Positions 20,498-33,100 of a DNA stretch of 64,000 bases are shown one piece after another; within the stretch, counting starts at the first letter, position 1, and every line of letters starts with the position of its first letter. The position numbers and the translations under genes are program-made. Origin of the DNA: Zygnema cylindricum (Eukaryota; Streptophyta; Zygnematophyceae; Zygnematales; Zygnemataceae); the NCBI GenBank assembly GCA_037447655.1, contig JBBHKE010002140.1, positions 1 to 64,000 on the forward strand, given 5' to 3'. Below the pieces are notes generated by a model. That model did not search any database, had not been told where the DNA came from, and saw nothing but the letters and a program-made list of their open reading frames with translations.

Positions 20498-23400
20498 CTC
20501 ACGGATCTTGGTGTTTAATGGGCAGAAGTATCTTTATTGGGCGGATTTGACTAAGTCTTATTTGAAACAAGTGAAATTATATGATGTGATTTCTGGTATT
20601 CTTCCGGATACGGATCCAGAGTTTGGAAAGAAAAATGAAGATGCATTGCATGTTTTGAAGTTACTTTTGTCAGAAGATCTTAACATGACATATATTAATA
20701 TCTCTACGGCATCTGAAATATGGAAGGCTTTGAGTGAATCTTATGTCTTAGCTAATGAGCAGAATGAGGTTGTTACTGCTGGAAAAATTTGGGACTATAA
20801 ATATACTGGGGGTGACATGAACTCATATTGTAATGGCTTGAAACTTCTATTGTTGCAGAATGCATGATCCCGGGGTAGTTTTCCTCCTTATCATCAAGCT
20901 ATGATTTTAATGAGAGGGCTTCCTACTGAATATAAAGGAGCAGCAGAGCAGCTAAGAAGGTTAGAGAAGAGTAAATGGAATATAGCAGTAGCTCAGGCTT
21001 ATATCTTAGACGAAGAGGCAACTCAGATAGCATTAAATGGTGGTCAAACAGTAGTTGCTTACAATGTACAGACATATAAGCCTGCTGGATTTTCAAGAAA
21101 CATAAACTTTACCCCCAATCCGAATTATAGGCAATATGATAGGTGCGTCTAATGCTTTGGTCAAGGTCATGTTTTTCGGCTGTGTCTGGCATTTATAAAA
21201 TTGTGTGAAACAAGAATTTATCGTGCGAGATGGAGGGTGCGATCGGAGGATTCATCACCAAAATTTCCGACATCAAAACAGCCGATTAAAAATGCGGCGT
21301 TCCTTGCATTTGATAAGACGTCACAAGATGAACGACCGGAAGGAAAGGAATATGTGGTCAGATTTCCGCAATCGGATGATGACGAGTTCTTTGCTCTTGC
21401 AAAAGATCTCATGGAGGGACCTCGAGAGAACGGATGGATTATGGACTCCGGATGCTCCTCCCACATGTGCGGCAACCGGGCTTACTTCAAAACGCTTACT
21501 ACAATTCCCACTCGTCGGATTTATTACGCGGATGACAGCGGTGTGGAGGCTACAGCAAAGGGAAGCGTGGAGTGAGCATGTGACACCAATGTTCAGATTG
21601 TAAAGAGAACCTTGCATGATGTTCTCTATATCCCAAATATACAAAAAAATTGTTTTCCACTTCGGTAGCGGAAATGAAAGGTTTTAAATTTTTACAAAAG
21701 AATGGGAAAAAGGTAGTAAGCAAAGATGGGAAGGTAGCTTTGGTAGGAACTAGAGGCCCAAACTTGTTGTACTGGATGGACTTGGCTAATGAAATTGACT
21801 TTGCATACTCTAGTGTCCTTCCGGAAAATGTTTTGTGGCATAAGAGGCTCGGTCATGTTCATCATGAAAGGCTTGATAAAATGGTAAAGAAAAATATGAT
21901 AGATGGTGTTAAATTAGGACAATCAGAGTCCCATGTATGTGATGGATGTGCTTTGGGAAAACTTCATAAGCTGCCACTACCTCAGACAGCGGATAACCGG
22001 GCCACGGATTTGCTGCAAATTATTCATTCGGATGTGTGGGGACCATGAAAAGTTCCTTCACTCAGTGGCAACCGGTTTTTGGTCACTTTTACGGATGACT
22101 TCTCAAGATATAGCAAGGTTTACTTTATGAAAGAAAAGAGTGAAGTGCTCACTCACTTTAAGCATTTTTGGGTATGGGCCGAAAAACTTCATGGGAAACC
22201 GATCCTTTCCCTTCGGTCCGACAACGAAGGGGAATATATTTCTCATACATTCTCTGAATTTTCAAAAAAGAATGGCATTTCTCGGCAATTTACAGTTCAT
22301 TATACTGCGGAAAAGAATGGAGTATCCGAAAGACTGAACCGAACTCTAACGGAAAGTGGAAAGTCTATGTTACTAGATAAAGGAATAGATTTCAAATTTT
22401 GGGGTGAGGCGTTCTCGTGTGCGTCGTATATTAGGAATAGAATAGAGACTAGAGCAGTAAAAGGGAAAACACCATATGAAGTGTGGACCGGAAGAAAACC
22501 GAATGTTAGTCACTTTAAGGTTTTTGGGAGTAAATGTTTTATTTTGGATAATCTCCCTATTTCTAAGCTTAGTCCAAAATCGATTCCAGAAATTTTTATG
22601 GGTTATGATGATGAATCCGTGGGCTATAGAGTATTTAATAAGGATAGGAATACTCTTCAGACTGCTAGAAATATTCAGGTTAAAAAAGAGAGCAGATCGG
22701 TAGATGTTTATGGTATGACAGATTTTGAAAAAGATTCCAAAATCAAAGAAAATGTTATTTTTGAAAGTGTTCCTCTCACTTCTTCTAATCCCACTTTGGA
22801 CACTCCGGCTGGTCCACGTGTGGAAATCCTCCTCCTCCTCCACCTCCTCCTCGGCCGCAACCTACGGATCGAACAGTTCCAGCTTCAGATTTTCCGGGGG
22901 GGAAAAGGAAAAGCACTAGGCTGCGAAACTGCGAAGCTGCTCTATTTTCTGTCGGTACGTTGGATCTGAATGAAAACCGCGATGCTGGAAATTGCGAAGC
23001 TACGATGCTGCAAAGCTGTAAAGCTGCGACACTGCGAAATTGAGAAGCTGCGAAACTGCTCTTTTATCCGCTAGCATGATGGAACCGGTCACAATACAAG
23101 AAGCCTTTGCAGCTCCGGAAAAAGATCAATGGATCGCTCCGGCTAACGATGAAATGCGATCGATAATGGAGGCTCAAACTTGGGAGATTGTGGAGCTTCC
23201 ACCAGACCGAAAAGCCATCGGCTGTAAGTGGGTCTTTAAAGTAAAGTTAAATCCAGATAACTCTATTGAAAGATATAAGGCTAGGCTTGTTGCTAAAGGC
23301 TATAGTCAGAAGGAGGGAATTGACTATGAAAAGACTTTCTCTCCGATTGTCCGATTTCCAACTGTTAGAATTTTGTTATCCTTAGCGGCCATTGAGAATA

Positions 23401-23744
23401 TGGAACTACATCAAATGGATGTTAAGACAACTTTCTTGCATGGAGATTTAGAGGAAGTAATTTATATGAAGTAGCCTGAAAGGTATGAAGAGACTGGAAA
23501 AGAAAATCTTGTCTGTAAACTGTTGAAATCCTTGTATGGTTTGAAGCAGGCTCCACGTCAGTGGAACCTAAAACGAGATGAGTTTCTCACCAGTCTAGGA
23601 TTCGTTAGGATTAGCTCAGATCACTCAGTCTATGTTATGGAAGGGAAAGATGGGATTATGTACATTGCGGTATATGTAGATGATTTGATGTTGTTAAGCA
23701 AGTCATTAAATGAAATTAACAAAATAAAGGCAGCCTTAAATTCA

Positions 23745-24098
23745 AGATTTGAGTGGTGTGATTCCCTTGGAGGAAATGAAATGTCCAAGGTAAGGCACAC
23801 CCACGGACCCGAAAGTACATTTAGCTAGATGACATTTTAACCCGACCTTTTTCAGTTCAGTTAGGACCCATTCGATATGAGTTGCGTGATCTTCAATTGT
23901 GGCAGAGGCAATAATCAAATCATCAATATAACATCGTGCAAACTTGCAACCACCTAAAACTGAATCCATTACTATTTGAAAAACTGCGGGGGCGTTCGGA
24001 AGTCCAAAAGGCATGATAGACCACTCCCAACGACCATCACTACCCTAAAAGGCGGTTTTATGCCTATCTTTCTCCTCTATTTCAATTGCGATAGGAAA
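23745..24098 (-). pseudogene. Ty3/gypsy reverse transcriptase fragment inside copia RT
   Basis: The minus strand reads KTAF-stop-GSDGRWEWSIMPFGLPNAPAVFQ, then CYIDDLII, then LKCHLAKCTF and YLGHFISSKGI. These are the signature blocks of Ty3/gypsy RT (MPFGL-NAPA-FQ, YIDD, KC-F, YLGH-IS), not copia. It replaces about 45 codons of copia RT (the GEAKYILGIQ region) in antisense. It is only a core fragment of the gypsy domain. Confidence 0.85.
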
Positions 24099-24924
24099 TG
24101 TGCTTGAAAAGTTTGTCATGGCAGAGGCAAACGGAAGTGCCACTCCCATGGAATTTAAGCAGAAAGTGGAAGGCATGGAGACCGATGGAGGAATCATTTT
24201 TGACGATACCTTGGAGTCAGGGGAGGCAGATTTTATGGCCACCATTCCATACCGACAGATTGTTGGCAGCCTAATTTACTTCATGAACTGCACGAGGCCG
24301 GATTTTGCGGCAGCAGTTGGCGCTTTAAGCCGATGTTTGCAAAATCCGAGAAAAACAGATTGGGAGGCCGCAAAGAGGGTTTTTCGGTACCTTGCAGGAA
24401 CACGGAATCTTCGACTTTCTCTCAGTGGAGATGAAGTCAAAATTCAGACTAGGGTGATGCTAGCTATGGGGACATGCCAAGCCGCCGTTCCAGCACTGGA
24501 TTCATTTTGAAGATTGGAACTGGAACATGCTGCTGGAGCAGCAAGCTTCAAAAAGTAACAGCTTAGTCTACAATGGAGGCTGAATATATGGCACCAAGCT
24601 CAGCTGTCAAGGAGTTACTATGGGTGAAGTTGCTCCTCCAAGAACTTCATTTTATGCAATCCGGACCTCAAATAGTGTGGTGTGACAACCAGGCAGCTAT
24701 TGCGATTGCATCCAACCCGAGTCATCACTTCAAAAGTAAGCACATTGACGTCAAGCTGCATTTTGTAAAAGAAAAGGTGATGAACAGAATTTTAAAGCTA
24801 AGTTATCTTCTAGATGAAAAGATGGTAACAGATATGATGACTAAGCCTTTACTTGCACCTAAGTTGAAGTTCTGTAGAGAGGAATGTGGAGTCAGTGGTG
24901 AGAGAGTCTAAAGGTTTAGGGGAG

Positions 24925-25924
24925 TGTTGTTTTGGAAACCTTGAGTCCTCTCTATATCTTGCTGCTATCCTGCCATGCTGCGATAAGTCTGACATCGCAG
25001 CTAGAAACCTTTAGCACTCTACACTTGTTGTTATGTTGCTATGTTGTTCTGATCTCACATCGCAGCTGCGCTGCTCTAATATCACAGTTGCACTGACAGA
25101 TCATAGCAGTGATAGTAGTCATAGCAGTCGTAGCATAGTCATAGCAGCTATAGCAGTCTGCGCAAGAAAGGTGTTCTGAATATGAGTCAGTTTGTGTGAA
25201 GATAAATTGACGGGGACATGATTTAGTGAGTATGTAACTCGAAAGGGAGTACACAGATTCGGTGCACTTCATGCACACGTGTCGGTCAGTGAGAAAGTCA
25301 AGTTTGGTTATTCACAAAAGGTACAGTTACATTTGAGGACCAAAGTTACACGTGGAGGTTCATCTTCGGTGATGAAAGAATACGTGGAAAGCGGATGAAG
25401 TCCGCCGTCATTTTTGAAGAGAAGTATTGACTGTATCGTCATTTCAACGGACGAACTTTAACCGCGTACTATTTCATTTCTAGCGGTTGTCTGATTGGTG
25501 TAAATAATTATGTGCATTCGACGGTGGGATTTTGTTAATGAAGAAGTAGTGTACCAATTGACCACGCTAGTTGTAGTACGATGTGATCAACTGTAGGCTC
25601 ACTTATATATATAGGACTTAGATTTCTTTAGGAAAAGTAGGATTGTTGTGTAGGAAAACTGCGAAGCAGTTTTTGGGTGTGTTTGAATTATAAGATCATT
25701 GTGATCTTTTGGCAGAACTTTGTGAAATTGTGCATGTGGTTTCTTTGGTGTATATTCTATATTGTGGCAAATTTGCAGACCTAGGGTGTGTCTGGTTTGC
25801 TTGGGGCTTGAAGTTGGTTGTTTGTGGGATGTCGTGAGAGTTTCCTCTTTGCACAATTGATTATCATGGCAACTGCTGGTGCTTCTTCATCTTCTTCAGT
25901 GGCACCAGCTGCCTCAAATCAACA
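24925..25924 (+). repeat. 3' LTR of RLC-5
   Basis: Its end encodes an uninterrupted M-A-T-A-G-A-S-S... peptide up to N-Q-Q, then the TAA of the GTAAA target duplication. It therefore preserves the LTR-encoded gag start lost in the 5' copy. Confidence 0.92.
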
Positions 25925-25929
25925 GTAAA

Positions 25930-26780
25930 TATCAAACGTGAGGGGGTGAAGGCTATCGTAGGGGATTCGTGTGAGCATCCTACTACGAGGGCCTATGCAG
26001 GTCTTAGAGTTACATTACTTACGTGCTGGGTTACGATTCAAACTAGGTAGGATCCTGTTCAGCTGGCCGAGAATATCAAAAGATTCGAAAAGCACAAAAG
26101 CAGAACGACTTTTGTACGGACGAACGTATCTAGTAGTGCTACGTGAATGTACAATTTGTACGTTCTTGTCATTTCATTTTACCAACCATTTTGAAATCCT
26201 TTTCAAAATGAAAATTTGTACTTTATAGTTTGCCATTATGTTTTCAACGCGAACTCCTTTCTACCAAGGTAAAGAATCAAAGAGATATCCTCCGACAAAG
26301 ATTTTTTTGTCGCTTTCAAATCCGCACTATATAAAGGCACATGGTGTTTGCCAATTGTGAGGTCGTCATCGCTTGTCCGCCGTGGATGATACCTTTTTTT
26401 TTCCAAGTGTGCTAATAGACACGTCCAATGTGTGGCTTGTCTCCTCCGAGGAACAGTTGAGGAGACTATCCACACACTGGACAGAAGGATCGTTTGCTTC
26501 GAAAACTCAAAATCGGACAGTCGAAATTTTTGCTTGAAAGTTTGGAGAATCTTGCTGAATCTCGAGTAAACATGTTTTAAAAAAAAAAAAAAACATTACG
26601 GCCTAATACGGAATGGTATGTTTTCCAGTAAACAACCCCATTTTTTGCATGATGGAGCCCCACCTTTAGCATTAATATCGCTAATTAAGTTTTAGCACTA
26701 ATAATTTCTTAACGCTAATAATGATTCATGGTGTAGCGCCCACGCCTGAGCAAAACGAACCAGTAAAATTCTAGCATGCC
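25930..26780. other. Unassigned region right of RLC-5
   Basis: May start with leftover RLC-4 LTR. 26400-26470 and an A-run at 26578-26593 are seen, and TTAGC/GCTAA-rich words (26655-26735) recur near 35790-35900 and 37030-37140. No coding region is recognised. Confidence 0.4.
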
Positions 26781-27366
26781 ATTGCACGATTCACACTAGA
26801 TTGGATGATGAATGAGATGAGGAAATGAATGTGCTTTTTTTTTGTTTGGACGTGAATTGCCCTTGACGTCATCTCACGTCAACAAAAACGTCGCCATGTG
26901 ATTCATGTTGCCGAAGGATTAGTCGCCGATGACTCAAATCCGTCCGTACCAAACCGTTGTTAAGAACGGGGGCGGACGTTTGGTCAAAGTTTCAAAGAAG
27001 TTTTAAGTTTACATTTTTTTTCATTCTATTTTAGATGATTTTGATTGGCTATTTGATAATGGGTTAGCATTTAAAAAAAAATCGTTACAGTACGGATCAT
27101 TTATTCGGGATATGATTAACTGTTTTTTCAAAGTCAGATTTCAGCATTCCGAAAGGTTTTCCAAAAAAAAAGATGATTTACCACAGTTGTCTAGTTTTGA
27201 TGCACTTGACCGTATGTTTTGTCCTTCGCTACACTCAAATATGGTTGATAGCCGAGTGGTCGATCTTTTTGGCGCCTCTGTTTTTGTTTTTTTGCGGAAT
27301 GAGTGGTACGTGATTATTCGTTTCCTCATCTCATTCATCATCCATTTCTAGTATGAATCGTGCAAT
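26781..27366. mobile_element. 586-bp MITE with ~50-bp terminal inverted repeats
   Basis: Left end ATTGCACGATTCACACTAGA and onward for about 50 bp is repeated inverted at 27315-27366 with few mismatches (shared core GGATGATGAATGAGATGAGG). No target duplication is clear, so the superfamily is not assigned. No transposase is present. Confidence 0.75.
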
Positions 27367-27551
27367 ATGTGAGGAATGCGTCTACTTTGGACTTGGCCAA
27401 TAAACAGCCAAAATCTAATGCCTTACGTTAGAGAATCTACAACCTCGGATAAAATCTCTTCCTTTCTATATGTGAATGCATGAACCTTTAAGGTTTCATG
27501 ACTAAAGTCTTGACCAAACGCCGTAAAAAATGAAAGTCGCCTCGTCCCTAC
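27367..27551. other. Copy of a dispersed repeat
   Basis: Resembles 16485-16640 over most of its length. Function unknown. Confidence 0.45.
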
Positions 27552-29148
27552 CATAGTTTAAAAGTAGGTGAAAGTACGCCCATACAATATGCCTATTGTA
27601 CGCAAAACATATTATATGACCTTAAGACCCATATTGAATTGGCTGCAAAATGAAAAAAAATAGTAATAGGGTTGAGTTGCACATCGATCGATAGAGAATT
27701 AAACATCACGGCTAAATTTAGAAAAACATTCAGACAAAAGATTATTTTTCTATGAGTTTTGAGGTACTTTTTATTTAAACCGCCAGATTTGGACAATCTA
27801 ACGGTCGCTGATCAAAGTAGCGATCTAAAAAGATCACATGAAAAGCCCATAACACAACTTACGATAGGAAAAACTTTCATATTAGCGTCTGCAATTTTGA
27901 AGGCCACACTCAATAAAGTCTCTAATTGATCAACTTAGCATTGTGGGACGATAAAAAAAAAATACTCCACACTGCCAAAAATATTACTAAAACCTACCCG
28001 TTGGTGGTTGCAAAAACACTTTCCGTAAAAAGTATGAACTCTCTGTTGTTCTGAGACAACTGCTGGCACTGAAGATGAAGAATTTGCAGCAGTAGTCATC
28101 GTAGTCATCGTAGAACAAATCAAAAGAGGAAGCTTCCACAAATACCGATGGCTGAACAGCAACTTTGACAGACTATAACTTTCAGAAAAATGCTCCAATG
28201 GTCTTGCAAAATTACCACAGTGTAGATAACATACAAAGGTACAAACGCAAAAAATTTCAATGAATTCCGCTCACGGATCTGTGAGATATGCAGAAATGAA
28301 ATTACATAAAACTGAGTGTACAGTTTTCATATCATTTGTTCCTAATAAATCAAATTCACTAAGTCCTACTTCTATACACCGAAACTACACTAAGCTGTAC
28401 GGAGGCATTCCAACCGTACATATAACATTCTAACACAACAAATACTGTGAGTATACTTGTGTACTGAAGATATGTCATAAACCACATTCTCAACACTAAA
28501 CAACTAATTCACTACAGACAAAATTATATTCTACCAAATATTAACACCGAAGTTCAAACAACCTAAAGTGATAGTGATCTAGTCACGCCTCGTCAGTACT
28601 TGTTGGCGGCGGCTGTCAACCGTCCGATTAGAGGATTTGGCACCGTAGAATTGACTTCACGAAGTCCCATGGTCCTGCCGAATTTCCGTACGTCCACGGA
28701 GGACATACTCACGCATTTCTCTCAGGTGACAACGCGTGTCCCAAGTGTGAATGAACCGTGAACTCCCAACTTCATTGTCACACTAATTTTGGTAACCACT
28801 GAACCGAACTCAACCAAAAATAGCTTAAGTCCTGAATAGCTCTCTCTCCCTCACAGCATAGGCATAGAGAGGACTAAAGCTTTCTAAAAACAACACTCTT
28901 TGTACTCCTCCCGGTTTTTTTTTTCCCGATTTTTTTTCCCGCGCAATGTCATCATAAGTTGTGTCAGTTCGCTAAAAAAATTCGTTCGACGGCGTGCGGT
29001 GTACTATGATCATACGTGAGATTCGTACGTTCCGACAAGGGTGTGCACAACGCACACACATACAGTATGCCTACTCTGCGCGATTTTTGTGCCAAGTTTT
29101 GTGCGCCTACCAAAGGCCTACCATAAAAACACATACTTTTTAACTATG
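27552..29148. mobile_element. hAT-like non-autonomous element, copy 1 (with solo LTR insert)
   Basis: Ends CATAGTTTAAAAGTAGG...ACTTTTTAACTATG, inverted. Expected 8-bp duplication: GTCCCTAC on the left (27544-27551); on the right GTTCG (29149-29153) is separated by RLC-6 from TAC (35506-35508), giving GTTCGTAC, 6 of 8 identical. Without the solo LTR it is about 740 bp, like copy 2. No transposase. Confidence 0.8.
28044..28895 (-). repeat. Solo LTR of a copia family inside the hAT-like element
   Basis: 852 bp with TG...CA ends, flanked by CTCTC (28039-28043) and CTCTT (28896-28900). No internal region or partner LTR. The minus-strand end encodes a T-T-A-A-N-S-S-S-S-V-P run up to S-E-Q-Q, the same type of LTR-encoded gag start as in RLC-5 and RLC-7. 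It is likely the product of LTR-LTR recombination. Confidence 0.8.
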
Positions 29149-29153
29149 GTTCG

Positions 29154-30158
29154 TGCAATTCTGTGTCCTCCATTGGACTACAGAATACAGGAAGCCTCTA
29201 GATAGTATTTAACTAACCCACTTTAAGCCACGACCACTGCTGCCCAAGAAGGCAAACAGACAATTTGACTACACCCCTATGGAGCCTGGACTCCCCTGAG
29301 TCCATAGCAAAAAGAATCACTGAAAACGGCCAACCAGCCGATAAGTTATGAGTCGGCAAAAATGCCAAGTTTATACAAACTCTCAAAGAGAGAGAGGTTC
29401 TTATCTACCAAAATTCTCTAAGTCCTAAATCCCTCTCACAAACCCTATCTATTGAAGTACGAACCAATCGGATCACTGTAGAGTACAGAAAAGTACTATG
29501 GCCGATGTACTTTCTTTACGGCCCATGTACGGCAATGCCAATAATTGGACGCGTGTCCACTTTTCACTTGTCCTTATGTTCGCCGGAAATCCTGCGACCA
29601 AATGTCATCCCTCCTCGTGGCGCCACGTCACGCCACGTCAATAAACGTCAAAAATGACCATTCCGTGATCTCGGCATTGATGTACGCCGTCGGATCAGAT
29701 TCGGTATTAAATGTCCGCCGTCGAAAACAAATGTCCGATTCATTTGTTTGCGTGCGAGATAATGTTCGCACTATATAATACTTGGTTCCATGTTCTTTCG
29801 TTCGTAATTCCGTTAATCGAATTCATAGACGTAACATTGTTTAAGTAAATATCAAACCTAATATATGCTAACGGACTTTTACGACACATTGGTTAGAGCT
29901 AACGGCTAAGCCGCGCTCTACCGGTCGGAGGTTCGAGTCCTGTCGGACTCAACCTTTTGTTGAGAGTGACATAAGTCACTCTTTAGCCCTGCCTGCTTAA
30001 GCTAGGACAGCCATGGCTCAGCCACCCTCTCTATCTCTCTGTGACTACGGCAAATATGGTGGGAAGAGAGAGGAGGCGAAGGCAGGCTGTCCACCTTTTC
30101 TATTTTGTACTAAGTTCAGACCTAGAAAATACCATATAAAAATAACAATTTCAACACT
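29154..30158 (-). repeat. 3' LTR of RLC-6
   Basis: Carries inverted repeat AAACAAATG...CATTTGTTT (29725-29749). On the plus strand it carries a tRNA-like segment at about 29885-29950 with a perfect B-box-type word GGTTCGAGTCC (29931-29941). Confidence 0.92.
29885..29950 (+). other. tRNA-like segment in RLC-6 LTR, antisense to the element
   Basis: TTGGTTAGAGC (a D-arm word) is followed about 35 bases later by GGAGGTTCGAGTCC (a T-arm word that includes the Pol III B box). Acceptor strands do not pair, so this is not a tRNA gene. The same segment is at 35228-35292 and, weaker, in RLC-1 LTRs near 2350-2405 and 16180-16235. Confidence 0.45.
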
Positions 30159-30171
30159 CCCCTTGTTTTCT

Positions 30172-33100
30172 AGTCTAATTTAAATTTCATTTTTAATCCA
30201 CACTTTTCCCTGCAATATTTTAACTTGGGAGAAGGCACCGGTTTTGTCATCATATCAGCTACCATTTCCTCATCAGATCTATATACAAGGTTCACGATTT
30301 TATCCTCAACCTTTTCTCTTACAAAACTTAATCTTATGTCCATATGTTTAGCCTTAAAATGATGTTTTGGATTAGTTGCAATTGCAATGCCAGCTTGATT
30401 ATCTCAAAACACTTCATGCACTCCCTCCTTCATATGCCCCAGTTCTTGCATCAAGGATTTGACCCAGATCAACTCTTTCACAGCAGAACAAGAGGCCATG
30501 TACTCAGCCTCCATAGTAGACTGAGCAACCACCTTTTGTTGCTTACTCCTCCAACAACAAGCCCCTTCCCCAACGTACAACACATAACCAGAAGTGCATT
30601 TTCTCATAGGTGCGTCCCCATAACTGGCATCACTCGAAGTAGTGATGTCAGTATGCTCCCCTCCCAAATGCAACCATAACTCTCTGGTTCCTACCAGATA
30701 TCTCATGACTCTCTTGGCTGCTTCCCAATCCCTCTTCCTAGGATCATTAAGACTCCTACAGAGTACTCCAACTGCTGCCGCTATGTCCGGCCGGGTACAA
30801 TTCATAAAATAGATTAAATTTCCTACGACCTGTCTATAAGAAATAGTCTTCATAAACGCTCTCTCTTCTGTACTCATTTGATCATCTAAGATCATCACTC
30901 CTCCTTCTACACTCCCATCACTTACTTTTTTCAAGTCCATGGGAATGGTACAACTGTTAGCATTTTCCATCTGGAATTTCTTAAGCATATTACCTATTGC
31001 TTCTTTCTGAGTAAGTCTGATAATCTTCTTCCCCCTATCTCTCTCCATTTGAATCACCAAAATATATTTTGCCTCCCCTAAATCCTTCGTATCAAATCTG
31101 TTTGTGAGATCTGTTTTTAACTTATTGATCTTTTCCAAGGATTTACTCAACACAAGCAGATCTTCCACATAAATTGCAATAAAAATAACACCATTCTCAT
31201 CTTCAAACATATAGATAGAATGGTCAGAGCTGATACGGATATATCCCAGACTGGTAAGAAACTCATCTAGTTTCTTATTCCACTGTCGGGGAGCCTGCTT
31301 TAGTCCATATAAGGACTTTATGAGCCTGCAGACTTTGCTCTCTTCTCCTTCTTCCACGAACCCCTCGGGTTGTCTCATGAAAATTTATTCCTCTAATTCA
31401 CCATTAAGAAACGCAGTCTTAATGTCCATCTGGTGTATTTCCATGTCTTCCGCTGCTGCCAGGCTGAGGAGAATCCTTACTGATGGGAACCGAACAACTG
31501 GAGAAAAGGTCTCCTCATAGTCAATCCCCTCCTTTTGGGTGAACCCCTTAGCTACCAATCGAGCCTTATATCTTTCAATGGTATTATCTGAGTTCAGTTT
31601 TAGTTTAAATACCCATTTACACCCAATAGGTTTTCTGTCTGGAGGACAATCTGCTAGTTTCCAAGTATTTGCTTCCATGATAGAAGCCATTTATCATTTA
31701 TAGCTCTAATCCATCTTTCTTTCTCTGGACTATTCACTACCTCCGAGAAAGACTGAGGCTCATCAGGGTGAGATAGCTTAGTTACCTTATAAGCGACTTG
31801 TTTTTCGCGTAATCTTTTGCTGCTCCTCCTTCCTCCCTCAAACTCCGAAGCAAGAATGGATAGAGGTCTTCGATTTCTTCTCACTGTTTCATCGGCTCCC
31901 CTGTCCATGGAAACCGGTTCTTGTCTCGCTTCTTCTATCTCCTCGAAGTCCATAGGAGTATGTGAGGTTTCCGGTGAGTCTCCTGTATCTTGGATCTCCC
32001 CTGAATCTGTAATCACGGTGTCACCCATGTCCCTTTCGGGAACGACCGAGTTCTCCTCACTTTCGAACTCAAATCTGATCCTTATCTTCTTTGTATATTT
32101 GAAGGGGTCAAATGACTTCCCCTCATCCATGACAACTAAGTGTTTGACCAGAATGATATCTTTCTTTGCTAAGTCATAGACTATATATCCCTTAACATCT
32201 TCATCATATCCCACAAAGTATCCAGGATTTCCCTTAGCATCTAGTTTCCAGTTTTTCTTATCCGTGTCAAGACTGTAAACTTGGCTACCAAATACTTTAA
32301 GGTGTGAGATATCTGGTTTCCTTCCAACCCATCTCTCATAAGGTGTCACTCTATTTACAGCTGAGGTAAGGACTCTATTCTTAATATAGTTGGCACAGTT
32401 CATTGCCTCTACCCAAAATATTTTTCCTATTTTCTTGTCTGCCAACATACTGCATGCACTATCTCTTGGTGTTCTATTCAACCTCTCAGCTACCCCATTT
32501 TGTTTCGGGTTATATGGTACTGTATTCTGGTGTTGCACTCCCTCATCTCTCATATATTCCTCAAACTGGTTAGAGGTATATTCCCCCCCAATATCACTCT
32601 TTATCCTCTTACTAGGGGTTTCATGCAAATTCTCACTCCATGCTTTATATTCTTTGAAGTAAGTTGATGCTTCACACTTATTTTTCAGAAAGTAGACTCT
32701 AAAGTATCGAGACCAATCATGAGTTATTGTCATCATAAACCTCTTTCCTCCAACCGAAGGTACTTTTGCAGGTCCCCAAATATCTGTGTGGACCAAATCT
32801 AAGACTTTCTCACCTCTATATGTGGCGGCTTTGGGAAAGGGAAGTCTGTGAGCCTTACCTTGAGCACAACCACTACAATCATCCATCATTTCATTATCCC
32901 CAAACTGAATGCCATCTACTACCCCAAGCTTTTTCATTTCCCTTAACCTATCAAAATGCACATGCCCCAACCGCTTATGCCAAATCATCACCTTAGGAAC
33001 ACCAACATAGTAAGCATTCTTCTTTTCATTACTCAAGTTAAGCCTAAACATTCCTTGGCTACCCTTATCTGCTGTGAAGTAAACTTCATCCCCATACTTA

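Larger units (their letters stand above)
20424..24911 (+). pseudogene. RLC-5 gag-pol, broken
   Basis: From ATG 20424 in the LTR: gag continues through the primer site as QQVKGPPSRILVFNGQKYLYW; a zinc knuckle CX2CX4HX4C near 21145-21186 contains a stop (TAA); protease IMDSGCSSHMC near 21438; integrase finger WHKRLGHVHHERL...CDGCALGK; integrase catalytic blocks HSDVWGP, SDNEGEY and NGVSERLNR (D, D, E present); then RT KWVFKVKLN and AVYVDDLML (intact YVDD, about 23670). The RT frame is lost at about 23745 and resumes at about 24099 (LEKFVMAEAN), then RNase H to 24911. Stops also occur at 20454, 22046-22048 and elsewhere. A GCTGC-rich insertion lies at about 22919-23060 between integrase and RT. 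Confidence 0.9.
19486..25924 (+). mobile_element. RLC-5: full-length copia element with chimeric RT
   Basis: LTRs at 19486-20482 (997 bp) and 24925-25924 (1000 bp), flanked by GTAAA (19481-19485 and 25925-25929). Internal order is gag, protease, integrase, RT, RNase H (Ty1/copia). Purine tract TTTAGGGGAG ends at 24924. LTRs differ by a few per cent by eye. An antisense Ty3/gypsy RT fragment sits inside its RT. Confidence 0.94.

Noticed and set aside
27935-28198. 87-residue minus frame as a gene
   Set aside because: It spans the solo LTR end and hAT-like flank. Only its middle is meaningful, as an LTR-encoded gag start.
29885-29950. A functional tRNA gene
   Set aside because: The D- and T-arm words are present, but the acceptor and anticodon stems do not form. 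It is reported as tRNA-like only.
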